Assembly: GCA_002420235.1 (NCBI GenBank)
Contig: DIHQ01000094.1
Location: forward strand, 1-12,665
Reading direction: 5' to 3'
Source of the DNA: Flavobacteriales bacterium UBA5692
GTDB taxonomy: Bacteria; Bacteroidota; Bacteroidia; Flavobacteriales_D; Sanyastnellaceae
DNA length: 12,665 bases
Part shown: positions 12,228 through 12,665 of the stretch, piece after piece
How the letters are laid out: each line of letters begins with the position of its first letter
How positions within the stretch are numbered: position 1 is the stretch's first letter
Notes under the pieces: model-generated
Database searches by the model: none
What the model saw: only the letters and a program-made list of their open reading frames with translations
What the model was told of the DNA's origin: nothing
Program-made: the position numbers and the translations under genes

Positions 12228-12665
12228 ATGAGCAGCGCAGTTGAAGAACTGGGAACGCTCGCGCGTGCAATAGTTGATGAACAGCGGGAAGAGGAGCGTA
12301 GGTTATCCGTACTTCTTGAAAAACAAAGCCTTCGCATTCGAAGGGCCGAAGGCCTAACATGGTCACCAGTCATCATTGAGAACCAGAGCTTTACTTTCGG
12401 AGGTCGTATCAAATTGATGGTGAAGAAAGGCCAGGGTGGTGGGATAGACGATGCCTTTCGTTCAGGTTCACCCGTTCATTTTTACCAGGCAAATGAAGCA
12501 GGATTACCAAAAGATCAGAAGAACGTACGACGGGGGATAGTTCGCAAGGTCAGAGCAGGTAACGCCGAAGTTATCTTAGACGGTGAACCCCTAGATTCCG
12601 TCCAAATGTATGAGCGTTGGACCATCGATGAAAGGACTGACGATCGCACGTACCGTCTGATGGCT
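12228..12665 (+). CDS. N-terminal part of probable superfamily I DNA/RNA helicase (runs off right edge)
   Basis: 146 residues are visible from ATG 12228, open to the window edge. The start is helical and charged (EEERRLSVLLEKQSLRIRRA). It is followed by GLTWSPVIIENQSFTFGGR, then a beta-rich segment with SGSPVHFYQ and ending ERWTIDERTDDRTYRLM. From memory this matches the N-terminal region of Bacteroidota AAA/superfamily I helicases related to IGHMBP2 and Dna2/Nam7, where a W-P-V-x-I block and a D-x-x-T/S-Y-x-x-M block precede the Walker A motif. The helicase motifs themselves lie outside the window, so the call rests on this N-terminus alone. It starts 2 nt after the T9SS cargo stop with no -7 element, so it may be co-transcribed with it. 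Confidence 0.6.
   Translation, partial: MSSAVEELGTLARAIVDEQREEERRLSVLLEKQSLRIRRAEGLTWSPVIIENQSFTFGGRIKLMVKKGQGGGIDDAFRSGSPVHFYQANEAGLPKDQKNVRRGIVRKVRAGNAEVILDGEPLDSVQMYERWTIDERTDDRTYRLMA

Noticed and set aside
1..12665. CRISPR arrays, insertion sequences, toxin-antitoxin or defence genes, prophage
   Set aside because: No regularly spaced repeats, terminal inverted repeats, transposase, integrase or nuclease motifs were found on either strand.

Overview
The window looks like ordinary chromosomal housekeeping DNA from a member of the Bacteroidota, most likely a Flavobacteriales-type lineage. The indicators are: (i) TAnnTTTG (-7) promoter elements in front of most transcription units and no convincing Shine-Dalgarno sequences; (ii) a secreted multidomain protein with a type B, type IX secretion (T9SS) C-terminal sorting domain; (iii) a DAHP synthase fused to a C-terminal chorismate mutase; (iv) a heavy-metal-associated (HMA) domain fused to a MauE-like membrane domain; and (v) tRNA genes without an encoded CCA. 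The species cannot be named from the sequence.

Layout, left to right: the 5' part of an adenosine/adenine deaminase-like gene (-, runs off the left edge) is divergent from smpB (+). A Bacteroidota-type protein of unknown function (-) meets the smpB end with a 6-bp overlap and is divergent from pyrD (+). pyrD converges with a two-gene minus-strand unit (HMA/MauE-like membrane protein, then an MBL-fold hydrolase). Divergent from that unit is a plus-strand unit purB, ABC exporter, DUF983 protein. A perfect 12-bp hairpin and AT-rich DNA separate it from the convergent DAHP synthase-chorismate mutase gene (-). Next is a minus-strand tRNA unit (Lys-UUU, Leu-GAG, Leu-CAG) with its own -7 element and a U-tailed terminator. 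After an intergenic gap comes a large T9SS cargo protein (+), followed 2 nt later by the N-terminal part of a probable superfamily I helicase (+, runs off the right edge).

Functionally the genes cover nucleotide metabolism (pyrD for pyrimidines, purB for purines, a purine deaminase), ribosome rescue (smpB), aromatic amino acid entry (DAHP synthase-chorismate mutase), envelope transport (ABC exporter, DUF983), metal or thiol handling (HMA/MauE) and one secreted or surface protein. I see no defence system, transposon, phage gene or CRISPR array.

The most notable signal is in expression. In four genes (deaminase, smpB, pyrD, DAHP synthase) the TAnnTTTG element sits exactly 4 nt before the start codon, which would place transcription start at or next to the start codon, giving leaderless mRNAs. 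The T9SS cargo gene has a possible 5-codon upstream ORF whose stop overlaps the main start as ATGA. These are predictions from sequence only.
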